DNA of 64,000 bases. It comes from Zantedeschia hybrid cultivar (Eukaryota; Streptophyta; Magnoliopsida; Alismatales; Araceae). Both the position numbers and the translations under genes were made by a program. The DNA is taken from positions 65,215,956-65,279,955 of the forward strand of contig JARZZO010000001.1 of NCBI GenBank assembly GCA_030544215.1. The letters are read 5' to 3'. Positions 21,650 through 33,616 of the stretch are shown in pieces; the stretch's first letter is position 1; every line of letters begins with the position of its first letter. The notes beneath the pieces were generated by a model, which saw nothing but the letters and a program-made list of their open reading frames with translations, made no database searches and was not told where the DNA came from.

Positions 21650-23430
21650 TTATCGTGCTATAGTTGAACTCTAACTAGAAGAAACTTAATCTCCAAGATA
21701 AGATCCCTTCCTAGCGCAACTAGGAACCTTTTTTTGCACTTAAATGTTTCCTAACCTGAAACTCCTGAAATTTGACCTACTTTCCATTATATTTAGCAAA
21801 ACTCTCTTCTATAAATTAATTTTCTCTTTCTAACAACACTAAGATCACAATTTTTCAACAACCGATTATCGAGCAAAAAGATATCGCTAATTTACCAAAC
21901 TGCTGTCACATAATTTTGAATCTAGGATTTGACTAAATATTGAAATCTAATCTAATTCTTTCTTAAAATACTAATGGACTTAATGAGCCTAATTGTTCAT
22001 CTAATAGATTCTTCAGACTAAATTCATTAATTTAATAAATAATTTATTATAATCAGACCTAATTACACATACTCATTAATTAATCACATTAGGCGCAATT
22101 AAACATAGCGTATTAACTAATTATAATGAGTTTAAGTTCTAAGGCATAACAGTCAAGCTCAAATCCAAGGGTCTGGCTTAAAATCATAACACAAGATTGG
22201 TCCAAGACTAAAATGGATTCATTTTTGATACATGAGTCTACTTAATAAAGGTCGGGCCTGATAAAGGTTTCGGAGTTTGGGTAACCATTGAAGCCCAAAT
22301 TGCAACAAGTAATTATTTTGATAGAATGGGTTAGAATCCAGATCATATGGCATTCCCAAATACTTCTTAATTTTTTTTACTGTGATGGCTCAGTTGACAA
22401 GTATGTACACATACATATATATAGGAAACTATAAGACAATTTCGAACGAAGTCCAATATTTCCTGTCAATATAGATATAATTTCACATAACAATGACAAA
22501 TTTACCTAATTATGTGTCAATTCTAAATCTAAGTTGATCTTTGAGAAAGCAAGTTTAGAGACTAAAGAAAAATAATTCTACGATCCATTTTGGCTGAACA
22601 ATAAAATGAACTTTTACTTAAGGGGCTGTTTGCATTTGCAAAAGTTTTTTTTATCCCAACTAACTGTCACATATTTTGCAAACACGAGTAAAAGTTAGTT
22701 GAAAAAATGTCTTTTATATTCTTAGATTTTTTTTTGGGGGGAGGAATCTATTTCCCCACTCCTTCTCATAGAAAAATATTTTCACGGAAAATATTAAGTG
22801 CTCCCTCTCTCTCTCTCCATGTAAGATTCTCACATCATACTCTCTTCATATCTTTTTCTCATCGCGTGTGAGCTCCAACTTCTCCATGAGATTAGTAAAC
22901 AAGTATTTTTTTTGCAGAAAAATGTCTTTCTTAATTTTTACTGTCCGAAAAGCATTTCCTATGATTCTGTACTTTAAGGACAGATATCGAGAATACAAAC
23001 ACCTTTTGGGCTTCTCAATGGAACATAAAAGGATGAAGTGGAACCAAGCTACTAGGTTAGTTTAATGCGTCTAAAAAGTGGTAGTGGCTCCCCTAGACTT
23101 TCGAATGATCAGAACCAACTTGGCCTTTCCTGGAGAGAAGATCTGTCGTCCACTCCCCCTTCAAGTTAGTGCTTTCCGATAAAGTTTACGGGAAACGAAG
23201 ATACGCAAATCTTACCCAACTGGAGGACACGAGATGGGGAACCTTTTAAACGCGTCATCAGATGCACAAGAATATAACCATCAACCAATGAGAAGAAGCC
23301 ACGTTTCGTGACAAAAAACGTGGGATAAAGGTGCACGTCACATCGACGTTAACGCGTTGCTACACCTTGTTTGGGGGCATCCCGCGTGCGCTTCGGCGCC
23401 TCAACCTGCCCAACGGGCATTATTATCGTT
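21650..23430. other. Intergenic DNA, nothing identified
   Basis: AT-rich. Near 22622 the words AAGGGGCTGTTTGCATTTGC look like a Tourist-type MITE end but I found no matching right end. A small frame at 22868-23065 has no recognisable relatives. Confidence 0.4.
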
Positions 23431-23438
23431 CGGGATTA

Positions 23439-23763
23439 TTGTAGCGATACCCCACTAAATTGTCATATTGTATGTGTATTCCTGATTCACATTTGTTACA
23501 AATACCCCCAACATCTGCCAGAAAATTTTGATACTTTTACATATATTTCTCTAAATTTATCAGAATTTTACGTATATATCTCTCAATTAAGATTACGAAA
23601 TTTAGGTGACATATTCGATTGAAATTTACAACATTTTGAGAAAAGTAGCAAAAGTATCTTTGTAAACATTCTGAAGATATTTGAAGAATTTATAATAATA
23701 TGTGAGAGTCAATAAAAACATAAATACGGTAGTTTACAAGAGTATTAATACAAAAAAACTCTG
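23439..23763. mobile_element. MITE-like element, family A
   Basis: Left words TACCCCACTAAATTGTCATA and ACAAATACCCCC; right words ATAATATGTGAGAGTCAATA and TACAAGAGTATTAATAC, inverted relatives of one another. Non-coding. Confidence 0.45.
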
Positions 23764-24054
23764 ATTAGTATCACATTATTATTAAATATAAAAAAACGTT
23801 TTTTTCTTACCTTGTTACATCATCATTAAATATTATAGGATGTTTTTATTTTTTATGAGATGAAAAATATGTCCAATCAAATAACCGCATAATGTAAAAC
23901 TGGAAGTTTCTATCTGTATTTTCCTAAAATTTACGTTTTTTTGGAGTCACATTAAGTCACCGTGGTTCTTTTCCCCATAGCTTACCGTGAACATTCGTGA
24001 TTAACTCAATTATAAAATGACAATTATATCCTCAAGAAAGGAAAATAAAAGAAA

Positions 24055-24166
24055 GAAAGAGAAACTTTCTCCTTTAATGTTTAAAGAGATAAAATCTTCA
24101 TTTAAAAAAAAGAAAAGAAAGAGAAACTTTCTCCTTTAATGTTTAAAGAGATAAAATCTTCATTTA
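24055..24166 (+). repeat. 50-bp direct tandem duplication
   Basis: Two identical 50-base copies (24055-24104 and 24117-24166) beginning GAAAGAGAAACTTTCTCC and ending ATAAAATCTTCATTTA, separated by an A-rich 12-base linker. Confidence 0.95.
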
Positions 24167-24269
24167 TGATATATGTTGCCATTATTAAGAGATATTCCCA
24201 GAATATGGGCGCGGTAATGTCCTATGGTTGTGGCAATAGTACTCAAATCTTAAGAGTGGAAAAGTTAAT

Positions 24270-24584
24270 GTAATAACTTTTTAGTAACACTTGGTGCAGC
24301 TCTTTTTTTTGAATTTTTGAAATTCTTTTTGGTGGACCTCATCATGTCCTATATCCTCATATAATCTGATCTCCGATCGGATGGCTTAAAAAAAATCTGA
24401 AAATTAAAAAATCGATATGAATGAATAGTTCAGAGATCGGCGTGCACAAAAGTATCGGCCATGATTAGACTGACCTAAAAAAATTCAAAAAATAAAACAA
24501 AAAACCAAAATTGGTGCCGGACGACTATCCGTGCGCGATGCGAGCTGCACCGCACGAGCGTGGTGCAACAAGTATTTCTCATAA
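24270..24584. mobile_element. MITE-like foldback element, family B
   Basis: Left end GTAACACTTGGTGCAGCT, right end AGCTGCACCGCACG...GGTGCAACAAGTATTTC: inverted repeats. Internal TTTTTGAATTTTT...GACCTCATCATG is answered by CATGATTAGACTGACC...AAAAATTCAAAAA. No ORF. Confidence 0.55.
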
Positions 24585-24967
24585 TTTTTAACAGTATAAT
24601 TTCAAGTACTTCATATTTTAGAGGTATATCAACAAAAAACTCAGATTCATAAATGTAAAAGATGAATTAAACGACTATCACACTCATAATGAAGAATTCC
24701 AAAACGCAGGAGCCTACTTGTGCAACTTAGGAGTGACCCATTTTGATGAGCTCCTAATGATGTTACGGTTCAGTCACCAAGATTTAACAGTTCACATTGA
24801 CATATCAATTATAGAGGTTGGGATCATCCGAACTCGACTTATATCTCATATGAATATCTGATGATCAATTATATAATTACAACTGTTCAAACAAATCATA
24901 ATTACAGAAAAGCATAGTTTCATATAATCCGACAATTCAAATATGTAACCGTACATCTAAACTCGAC

Positions 24968-25030
24968 AGTGTGGTGCGGTGGCCAAGTATTTATAATACC
25001 TTCAAATAAGAGAAATTCAAATCTCACAAT
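24968..25030 (+). mobile_element. tRNA-derived SINE-like head
   Basis: GTGGTGCGGTGGCCAAG resembles a pol III A box and, about 35 bases on, GAAATTCAAATCTCAC resembles a B box (GGTTCAAATC type). No cloverleaf can be drawn, so a SINE head is more likely than a tRNA gene. Confidence 0.4.
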
Positions 25031-25099
25031 TATCGTTTTGTGGAGATATTTCAAGATTTAACATTGACACAATTATTTTGTCTAATTAGGAGATTATTG

Positions 25100-25460
25100 G
25101 AAGCCACCCCACTAAAAAAGAAGCATCAAGTTACTCAAGAACACAGTTCTACTCTGCAAATGATGTTTACACGGTGCACAGCATCTGCAGGGTCCCCTGT
25201 GGATAAGCTCGTGGGGCGAAGGTGCACTGGAGGAGGCCAGCAATCCAACAGCCAGAGGAGACCGGTGATGGCGACGGGCCGAGGGTGGCTTCGATGGGAG
25301 CCGCTGCGGCCAACTTGACGGATGGCGACGCGCCCCCCGCACGCCGGACCTGCGCGGATGGCCGCTGCCGCTCGCACGAGCTCGTGTCGCCATGCCAACG
25401 TGATGGCTCGCCAGGTTGGGGTACCATTTTGGGCGGACATGCTTGATGTGGCTTGGTCCT
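25100..25460 (-). other. Isolated GC-rich island, unidentified
   Basis: About 350 bp of GC-rich DNA in AT-rich surroundings, open in three minus-strand frames (134, 101 and 108 codons) and one + strand frame. No motif or domain is recognised; overlapping openness follows from GC content. It may be a captured gene fragment or a CpG-rich relic. Confidence 0.35.
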
Positions 25461-25519
25461 GAGGGCCCTAGGGTTAAAGCCAAAGGAATGCAATTAGGTG
25501 ACCGAGATGGTCTCATATA

Positions 25520-26233
25520 TGGACGTAAATGAGTCAGATTCGGTGTAGATTTGAAATGTATTTATGATCATATTTGTTAAATTATTAATTTAAAAACATT
25601 ATCTATTAATTGTCTTATAAATCAACAATCGACCGGATAATCAGATCTTAGTATATCATATATATTCGGTAAAAAAAAAAAAAATTGTTATCTTATCTAC
25701 TACTTATACCAATTTAAAAAGGGTATTAATTAACTGACCTATAAATTAATGAACAATTAGATAACTAGGCTACTGGTTACCATTTGCATCCCTAGTCTCA
25801 TAAATGACATATTTAGATTAGTCTCAAAATAATGGAAAGGAAAATATGGAAACCAAATCCTTATGTAACCCCCAAACACATAAGAGGAAAGTGAATAAAG
25901 TTTTGACCTTAAAATGAAAGGCATGTACTCTATCGCCTCCTCTTTCCTATATCTACGGATGCAAATAATAATTGATAGCCTGATTATTTGACCGTTAACT
26001 TATAGGTCAATTAATGGATAGTCCTTGTAAATCGATTTACATAGTGGATAAGATCACGAATATAAAGTTTTTTGATCGAATACATATAATATGTTAAGAT
26101 CTGATTATCCAACTGATTATTAACTTATAAGATATAATTAATAGATAATATTTTAAATCAATTACTTAAGAGATACAATCATAGATCAACCTTACATTCG
26201 CCCCGAATCTAAGCCATGTGCATCTATACGTGG
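25520..26233. repeat. Large imperfect inverted repeat (about 280-bp arms)
   Basis: Left arm 25520-25795 and right arm 25953-26233 are inverted copies around a 157-bp spacer. Paired words include GGATAATCAGATCTTA, ATTATCTATTAATT, GACCTATAA(A/G)TTAA and TTTGCATCC(C/G)TAG. Divergence is perhaps 20-25 percent by eye. Could be a foldback element or two oppositely inserted copies of one MITE. Confidence 0.75.
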
Positions 26234-27292
26234 AGGTGGAGCGCAGGTTTGTTCATAATATAAAGGGGAAAAATCCATTCCCCTATAGGCTATACATAGG
26301 TATCGAGAATAGCAAGATTCTTATTGACAAAAAAAAAAAAAAAAAAAAAAAGAGAAAGGTTCCCAACTGATAAGAGCAGGCTCTTCGTGCCACGGCACAA
26401 GGCGCCCAAGCAGCGTAGACACCATACGTGGCATCACTCCATTTGCTGGGTCCACTGGTCCACGGTGCAGAGGGACTCTTCTCTCTGGTGTGGGAAGCCG
26501 CGTCCCGAGCGCTATGGCTCCAGTGAACTTTTCCACGGCGTGGGCGGTCAAGGAGACCGAGACGTTGTGAGCGTAAACACCAATAACGCCTCTTAATTTA
26601 CATTAATTAACGCGCCCCTACCATCTGACATTCTTAATAAACCCCCTCTTGGTGTGTTTATATACGGTATGCCCTTCTATATTTGTCATCGTATTTTTCT
26701 TACGTATTACCTACCCAAAGAATCACAGGAAATATACTTGGATTGCAAAATAAGCTTCTTTCCTTTCGAGAAAAAAGTCTCTAATGAAAATTATTCAGTA
26801 TGCTAAATCTACATATTTCGATGAACACCACAGTATTTTATTGCCTTCAATAAAAGGGTCCGATGAAACAATCAAATATTTTTTGCTAAATACACCTTTA
26901 TCATATTTTCCAACAAGCGTCAAGTTTAATGATAACTTTTGCCAAGTAATTAAGTGATAAAAGATGACGAAAGAGTGATAAAATCCGGCCACATCAACAT
27001 CAAAGCTGGGTTATCTCCACAAATATAATGTTTTAATGTGTCGACCTCACATCTGATCTGCAATTTAGATTCCGAACACATCGGCATCCCCTGCTCTAAG
27101 ATGTTTCACAGCAGCGTTAAACCTAGACAACAACAGACCAATCTACATGGAAAAAAAACAATCCAAAAAAATGTATGTCTGCAATACGTAATTTTACAGG
27201 TACTGCCCTCATATCTGCAGAAGAATAGGATTTATACGTAAAACTCCCGTTGTTACAGCTTTCAAAAAACCATTTTTTTTTACACATCATAA

Positions 27293-27301
27293 TAATATAT
27301 A
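27293..27301 (+). promoter_or_regulatory. TATA box of the Tubby-like gene
   Basis: TAATATATA lies about 200 bases upstream of the chosen ATG, with a GC-rich leader between; spacing suits a start of transcription near 27330. Confidence 0.45.
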
Positions 27302-27506
27302 GGCTGGGAGGCATGGTCTGAAAAAGCTAATCCAGTGTGTGTAGTAAGGTAGTGCTGGAGACCCTTCTTCTCTCTGCGTTCTTCTCCGCTCCCCCGCCGC
27401 CGCCGCCGCCACTGCGCCGCTGCTCTCTGGGTCGCCACCCACAACTCTCCGCCTCTTCTCGGCCGGAGCTGCCGCCGTCGCCCCCGTCACCTGCCCCGGA
27501 CCAAGG

Positions 27507-27887
27507 ATGCCGCGGCGGAGCTCGTTCTGCCCCCTCTTCTCCTCCCCCTCTACCTCGCTCTCCGCCGCTGCCACTGCCGCCTCCGCCAGAAGGGGCTGCG
27601 AAGCTGATACCCCTCTCCGGGGGGGCGAGGATGTGGAGGGGGCGGTGGCGAGAGCCGTCGGCGGGGCGGCGGCGGCGGAGGGGGAGGAGGGGCGGTGGGG
27701 GCGGATGCTGCCGGAGCTCCTGGGGGAGATCATCCGGAGGGTGGAGGCGAGCGAGGACCGGTGGCCGCTGCGGAAGAACGTGGTGTCCTGCGCCTGCGTG
27801 TGCCGGAGGTGGCGGGAGATCACCATGGGCGTGGTGAGGTCGCCGCGGCAGTCCGGGAAGATCACCTTCCCTTCCTCCCTCAAGCAG
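27507..27887 (+). CDS. TLP: TLP exon 1 (N-terminus and F-box)
   Basis: 381 bp, 127 whole codons, ending CAG|GTTCTA. The ATG is the first in the frame that stays open through the F-box. Confidence 0.88.
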
Positions 27888-30800
27888 GTTCTATCTCGAT
27901 TCCGCCTCTTCGATCCGTCTGGACTCTGGGTTTTTGGGATCTGGTCTCTGGATCTGGTGGTGAAAAGGCCGTGTGTTGGGAAGTGATCTTGTGTGAATGG
28001 ACGATATTTGGCTGCTTTTAGTTACATTTCATCTAGTTCTCAGCTTCTACATGTTTCAATTTGTTGTCGAATCCAGGTTCCATCTTGGTTTATTTCATCA
28101 ATTTGATCTGCTAACAGGTTATTTATTCATGTTTCAGCCTGGCCCAAGAGATCTCCCACTTCAGTGTTTCATCAAGAGGAACAGGAAAAACTCAACCTTT
28201 TACCTCTACCTTAGCTTGACTCAGAGTAAGTAGTGTGAAATGGGAAGGAGTACTGTGTCCTTTTCTGGGTGTCAATGTCATAGCTTGCTTCAGTTTCCTG
28301 TTCTTGCCTTACTTTGCTAAAACTCTCTTCAAGGGACAGTTTATGCCTTTTCAATCTTTTTAGTTGACTCTGTCTCTTGGACTTTTTTCCAGTGGGTTTT
28401 AAGCATTTTCATACTTCTCCTCTACATCTGCTATATTTTGATGAGGATGCTTTTGTTGACCCGATATTGACAATGTTAGTATTTGGAAATGATTTGGGAA
28501 ATTTCTACAGTTACTTGTGAAAGATTGATTAGGATACCTGTTTTGGATGTGTTTTTGTAGTACACCAAATGTTGGGAAGAAGTTCCAATGTCAAGCCGCC
28601 ATTTAAGTTCCACTGTTCTGACCACCTAGTTGGGGTGGACAGGTTGCTTTGGAACAAGATTTCCTTGTTGGAGCGTAATTATATCTTTTTTGTTTATAAG
28701 CAGGACACTTGGATGATGGGAATTCCTTTCTGATATTTGCAACTTTAGTTGCCAGGCCTTAACAAGGAGATGAGACGAGTGAGTAAGAAATATACTTGTA
28801 AATCCTCATTTTTTGACCTTTTGGGGGGCGAGTGAGTAACACCATCTCGGTGATCCTTTGTATATGAGGTTTTTTGGGGGACACTTTTTGCTTCCATACT
28901 TGTATTTCTTTTCTTCTTATTTAATGAAATTGTGGTACCATCCACTTTCAAAAAAACAAGGGGATGAGACGAGTCATGAATACATAGTTAGTACAGTAAG
29001 CTAATGTTTTATTTGCTAATAATTTCATTTTGCTTGGATTTAGGTTTTTTCCCATTGTAGAGATGGTTTGCATGATCTGGGTAGTTTTTACTGTCTGTTC
29101 TCCTTCCCCCAACATAAAATGGCCTTCAGCAACATGAATGAGGCATACACTAAGTTATCTTGTCTATTCTCTTTATATTCGTGTTGCTAAAAAGGCTGAA
29201 GACGTTGGTTGTTCTTGGGTATGATTCCCCATGCATAACAAGTCTCATATCTTGCAGCCATTTCATAGTAGATTATCGTCATGTTAACTTGGTTAGTCAG
29301 TGGCAATGATCAGGTCAGGTTGCCTAAGTCAGTTTTGTAGACTTTTAATTTTTGTTCCCCTTGTGAAGGTGTTTTAGGGTGAGATAGGACACGGGCTTGA
29401 TGCATAATCTGCATCCCCTCCTTTTTATCTTTTGATTTTTGGCTTTTGTTTTTAGTCTCATAAATCTCATATCTAGGATTAATCTCTTCAATCCCTCCAT
29501 TTCAGTTTTATTTCTGACCCTCACCATGGGTATCAATGAGATGATATAAACCTTTGATTCACCGTGGTTGCACTTCTGCAAGGAAGACATTACTGCTTCT
29601 TTAACTCTCAAAGTGTACCTTTCTTATGAGGATGCTTGCATTTTTCCTCACTTCTCGACAACCATGATTTTGACTACCATTCGTCGCCATCCTGTGGTAT
29701 GCACGTTGGCAGTGTGGAAAGGTCACCCCATTCACATATGCCAATGGCTGGATAATTTATTAGTCCTTGGCTCATTGGCTTGTCCCTCCCTGGTATTTCT
29801 TCCTTCTCCTTTCTGGGTGGCACTTTCATGCTGACTCCTCATGACTCCACTTAGCAAAAATTTGCCTCACTTTCTGAAGGACTTCTTCCAAAATATATTT
29901 TCCTTATTGAAACCTTGTGGTTCTACTTGTGAAGGATTAGTTACAGAATACCTTTACCGAAGAATATTGCATGATAATATCAAACCAGATGGTAAAAATG
30001 TAAGTTTTTAGAATGGTTCATCATCTGGGAAGCTTACTAAATCTATACTGGCTTTCCCAATGCTTTGGTGTGTGTCTTTTTTTCTTGGTAGGATTCATCT
30101 AAGAAGGAAAAGAGGTAAAGTTTGAACAGTTTTTCAGTTTTTTAGTATATTGTAGCCTTCTCCAATTCTTATACTAGTTAGTGGCTTGTAAATGTTTGCT
30201 TGGTTGGGTCTTTCTGCAAGGCATTTTTATGTCAGTCGTGAGGATGACATGTTTATCCTGCCTTCTTTGTCATATACAATACTTAAATGCAGGTTTATTT
30301 TCATGTTATTGTTTTGCAGCACTTATGGACAATGGGAAATTTCTTTTGGCTGCTCGGAGGTCCAGGCATGGTGTACATACTGAATATATAATTTCTCTGG
30401 ATGCTGATGATCTATCCCAGGGAAGCAATGCATATGTGGGAAAGTTGAGGTAAGGCTTTGCTTTTGCATTGTTTGGCAAAGTCTCTGACTGTGTACCTTA
30501 TGGAGACTCTGGCCATGCATTTAGAACAATTTTTCTTCAGATGTATATGTCTGTAGATACTTGAAACCTATGTTGGGGCTCATAATGTTATTGGTCTGTT
30601 CTTTAAATGCTTGTAGCCATCTGACAGGCAGAAAGTGTTGCATGCAAGCAACATTATGTCTTTCCTTAGATCTTTCATAGGTAACTTGAAATTTTTGTGC
30701 ACAATCTCATGGCAAATGAAGTGCAAAAAGTGAGCACCAGTGAATTGTCCCTGGGAGCTGGATAATTTCGATCCATTGGTTTTTTTTTTTTTGGGGGGGG

Positions 30801-32679
30801 GGTTGAAATGGGTTAGTGCCCGCAGGAAATCCCAACAGGGGTTTGAGGCAGCTCCTGGGCTAGACACCCAAGTATACTGCAAGAGCAGCAGAGGCTGAAG
30901 GCAGTTTCTAGGCTAGACATCCAAGTATATTGTGGGAATTTAACCTGCCGAAGGCCATGGCCTATCCACCATGCTACTCACCTGCCCCCAGTTGGTCGTT
31001 AGTAGTTACCACACAATGAAATTGAATGTTATACCGAATTGCCCGTAGACATTGGAAATAAAAGAATATAGCTTTGGAGGGCTTCTTGTGTGTCAGAAAA
31101 TAATTTGTTGAGGCATAACTCGCAGGTTTTCAGGAGAAATTGATTTGGTGGTGTATAGTAGGATGAACATGTAAACAACGTCTACATCTTTAATTTAGAT
31201 AGATATAGCTTGGCTGGGTGAATGCTTTATTTATTTCCAGGGTATTAATGTGGACATATCCTTCAAATACAGATGCCTTGTCACAAGTTAATTCTAGAAA
31301 GCTAAACAGCCCTTATAATTTTACTTTTATGGACAAGTCGATGATGAACCAAGAAACTTATTCGTTTCAAGGTTTGAACTTCTCCTTGTACATGTTCTCA
31401 CTTGTTGCTTGATTTTAGTTTCCATGTGGTAGTGTAAAGCACACGGATGGAAAACTGAGGTGAAAAAACCACTATGCCATTGGTTTATCATATCATGTAA
31501 AGTCAATCAAAATCCGTCACATTATGTGATATAAGCTTCACACAGCGCCTCATGAAAAAGAGACGTTTCCTCTAAGGTTGACCTGATATGCACTCTGTTG
31601 CATAAAGTGAAGCATGCCAAAGCATGAATTCTTCAGAGTTTATGTCAGATGTGATTATTAGGTATCTTAACGAGCAAATCAATAATTTCTCCAGGCGCAT
31701 TATAAATAAGACAACCAGTGGGACCTGTGCATATTTCCATAGGTGTTAGCATCCCTGCACATGTATCATTAATGGCGGAGATGGCCTATATGACTAGCCA
31801 TTGTTACATTGTTCAACTTCATGTTCACTAATTCTTCATTATACTTTGTGCTTCTGTGATTGATTTAATTTGCAACACTACACCCTTAGAGTTGCTAAAT
31901 CACACTCACAGTACTCATATAAAAGAGTTGGTCTGGGACTGCAACCAGCCTGTGGGAACTCTAGTCCCCAAAACTACAGTTTCATTACCCCACTACCATT
32001 GTTCTAACATTTATTGCAAATTCATGCATACTATTGTTAATCTGATCGCTTATTGAGTGGAACATGTTATCCTTGTCCATGCAGCTCGGACTTTTGGGGC
32101 ACAAAGTTTACAATATATGACAGTCAGCCACCATTCAGTGGTGCAAAGGCATCAAGCGGCAGAGCAAGCCGTCGCTTTGCCAGCAAACGAATCAGCCCCC
32201 AGGTGCCCTCTGGGAACTTTGAAATTGGTCAAGTCTCATATAAATTTAACCTTCTCAAATCAAGAGGTCCGAGAAGAATGATGTGCATGGTGCAGTCCCC
32301 TTCAGCAAAAGAAAATGCTGAAGATTCACACAAGTCCTCTGAAACACCGAGCCCAGGTAGCAGCAGTAGCAGCAGCAACAGTAGTAGTAGTAAATCTATG
32401 ATCCTAAGGAATAAAGCTCCAAGGTGGCATGAGCACTTACAGTGTTGGTGCTTAAATTTTCACGGACGTGTCACAGTTGCTTCTGTGAAGAACTTCCAGC
32501 TGGTGGCAGCGGCAGATCCCAGCCAACCTGGAGGCATGGGGGATGAGGAGACGGTTCTCCTCCAGTTTGGAAAGGTAGGGGATGACATGTTCACCATGGA
32601 TTACCGCCATCCACTTTCAGCTTTTCAGGCGTTTGCCATATGCCTGACCAGCTTTGGTACTAAGCTAGCATGTGAATGA
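27507..32679 (+). CDS. TLP: Tubby-like F-box protein gene (four exons, 397 aa)
   Basis: Exons 27507-27887, 28138-28225, 30320-30449 and 32085-32679 join in phase with GT-AG borders. Residues 63-108 form an F-box (GRMLPELLGEIIRRVEASED, CACVCRRWREI), which in this family binds SKP1-like ASK proteins. The tubby domain runs from about residue 120 to the end: SGKITFPSSLKQPGPRD, FLLAARRSRHG, GTKFTIYDSQPPF, SRGPRRMM, KAPRWHEHLQCWCLNFHGRV, VASVKNFQLVAA, and the family's closing FAICLTSFGTKLACE. Tubby domains tether proteins to membranes through phosphoinositides; plant members are implicated in stress and ABA signalling. A Ser-rich loop (about residues 295-308) interrupts the domain, as is usual. The common plant N-terminus SFRSIVRDVRD is missing. 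Exon 1 is very GC-rich, the rest is not, a monocot pattern. Confidence 0.93.
28138..28225 (+). CDS. TLP: TLP exon 2 (start of tubby domain)
   Basis: 88 bp after GTTTCAG; ends CAGA|GTAAGT. Encodes PGPRDLPLQCFIKRNRKN and FYLYLSLTQ. Confidence 0.9.
30320..30449 (+). CDS. TLP: TLP exon 3
   Basis: 130 bp after TTTTGCAG; ends TTGAG|GTAAGG. Encodes LMDNGKFLLAARRSRHG through YVGKL. Confidence 0.9.
30779..30985. other. Poly-T/poly-G tract and possible insertion in TLP intron 3
   Basis: A run of T then about ten G (near 30780-30802) heads a less AT-rich 200-bp block with two related halves (CTGGGCTAGACACCCAAGTATA at about 30856 and TAGGCTAGACATCCAAGTAT at about 30908). It looks like an inserted repeat but has no diagnostic ends. 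Confidence 0.35.
32085..32679 (+). CDS. TLP: TLP exon 4 (C-terminal tubby domain)
   Basis: 595 bp after CCATGCAG; stop TGA at 32677-32679. The last conserved residues LACE immediately precede the stop. Confidence 0.93.
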
Positions 32680-33055
32680 ATTGTAGACTTGCTGATCCAC
32701 TCCCGCCCATGTGCATATGCTGGAATTGTAGCTGCAGAGATATCTTATTTTGTGATGGTAGGTGCTAGAGCTAAAGTGGTGTACCTAAGCCTGTGGTGAT
32801 ATGCCCTGAAATGTTTTGTTCGCCCAGGAATCATGTTCATTGTGAACTTTTGTTATTCCCATCTTAAGGAAAAGATGGACAACATATTGTATATTGTCAT
32901 TGTGACTGCATGGTGTTCTTTAACCAGAGAATAGTATCTTTGGAAGCCTTTACTCGAGAAAAGTTGTTCCCTTTCCCTCTGTTGGTTGTTGGGGTTTCCT
33001 CATCATCATTAGTACGTAAGATGCATGTGAAACAAATTAAAGAATGACTGCCAGA

Positions 33056-33252
33056 TCAAGGTTTGCCGACTCGACGAGTCGGACCGACTCGGATCTCCCA
33101 TGATCCGGTACGAGTCGGGTTGATTTGTGCCGTCTCATATGAGTCGCATGGTCAAATCGTACAGGCTCGGTCGAGTCGCACTGACTTGGGTTTGTCTTGA
33201 TACTGTACCAGTCGTCCGAGTCGGCATGAGGCGATCCAGTACGTCAAACCCT
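33056..33252. mobile_element. Short hAT-like element rich in GAGTCGG motifs
   Basis: Ends CAAGGTTTGCCG and CGTCAAACCCTG are inverted repeats of the CAGGGTTTG kind seen in hAT elements. The 197 bp between are packed with GACTCG/CGAGTC in both orientations. No clear 8-bp target duplication. Confidence 0.5.
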
Positions 33253-33616
33253 GTTCCATATTTCGGTCTGAAGAAGGCCCCAGGTACCTCAGTTTGAAAA
33301 GATCAAAAGGCCCAGCTGCAAAGTCACATGCCACAGTCAAAGGGTAAAAAATACTTGTTACCATGTCCGGCTAGTTCTTGGGAACAATCTTCTGCTAGTT
33401 TCCTGTTGAGATTTTTGTATATGTACTTCTGTGAAGCATTGTACTTGGGCGTATACTTTTGACTACCACGTAGTATCATAAATATTCCTGACATCAATAG
33501 AAAGCTACAGTTATACCTTCAGTCAAAATGCTGTCCACCCTAAAGGATATAACCAGAAACGCCAAACGTGTTGGAAGGTACTTATAATGAGTTATATAAA
33601 AAAAAAAGGTACTTAT

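Noticed and set aside
27287..28021. Other long frames over TLP exon 1, both strands
   Set aside because: Shadows of the GC-rich exon; only the frame beginning at 27507 carries the F-box and splices in phase.
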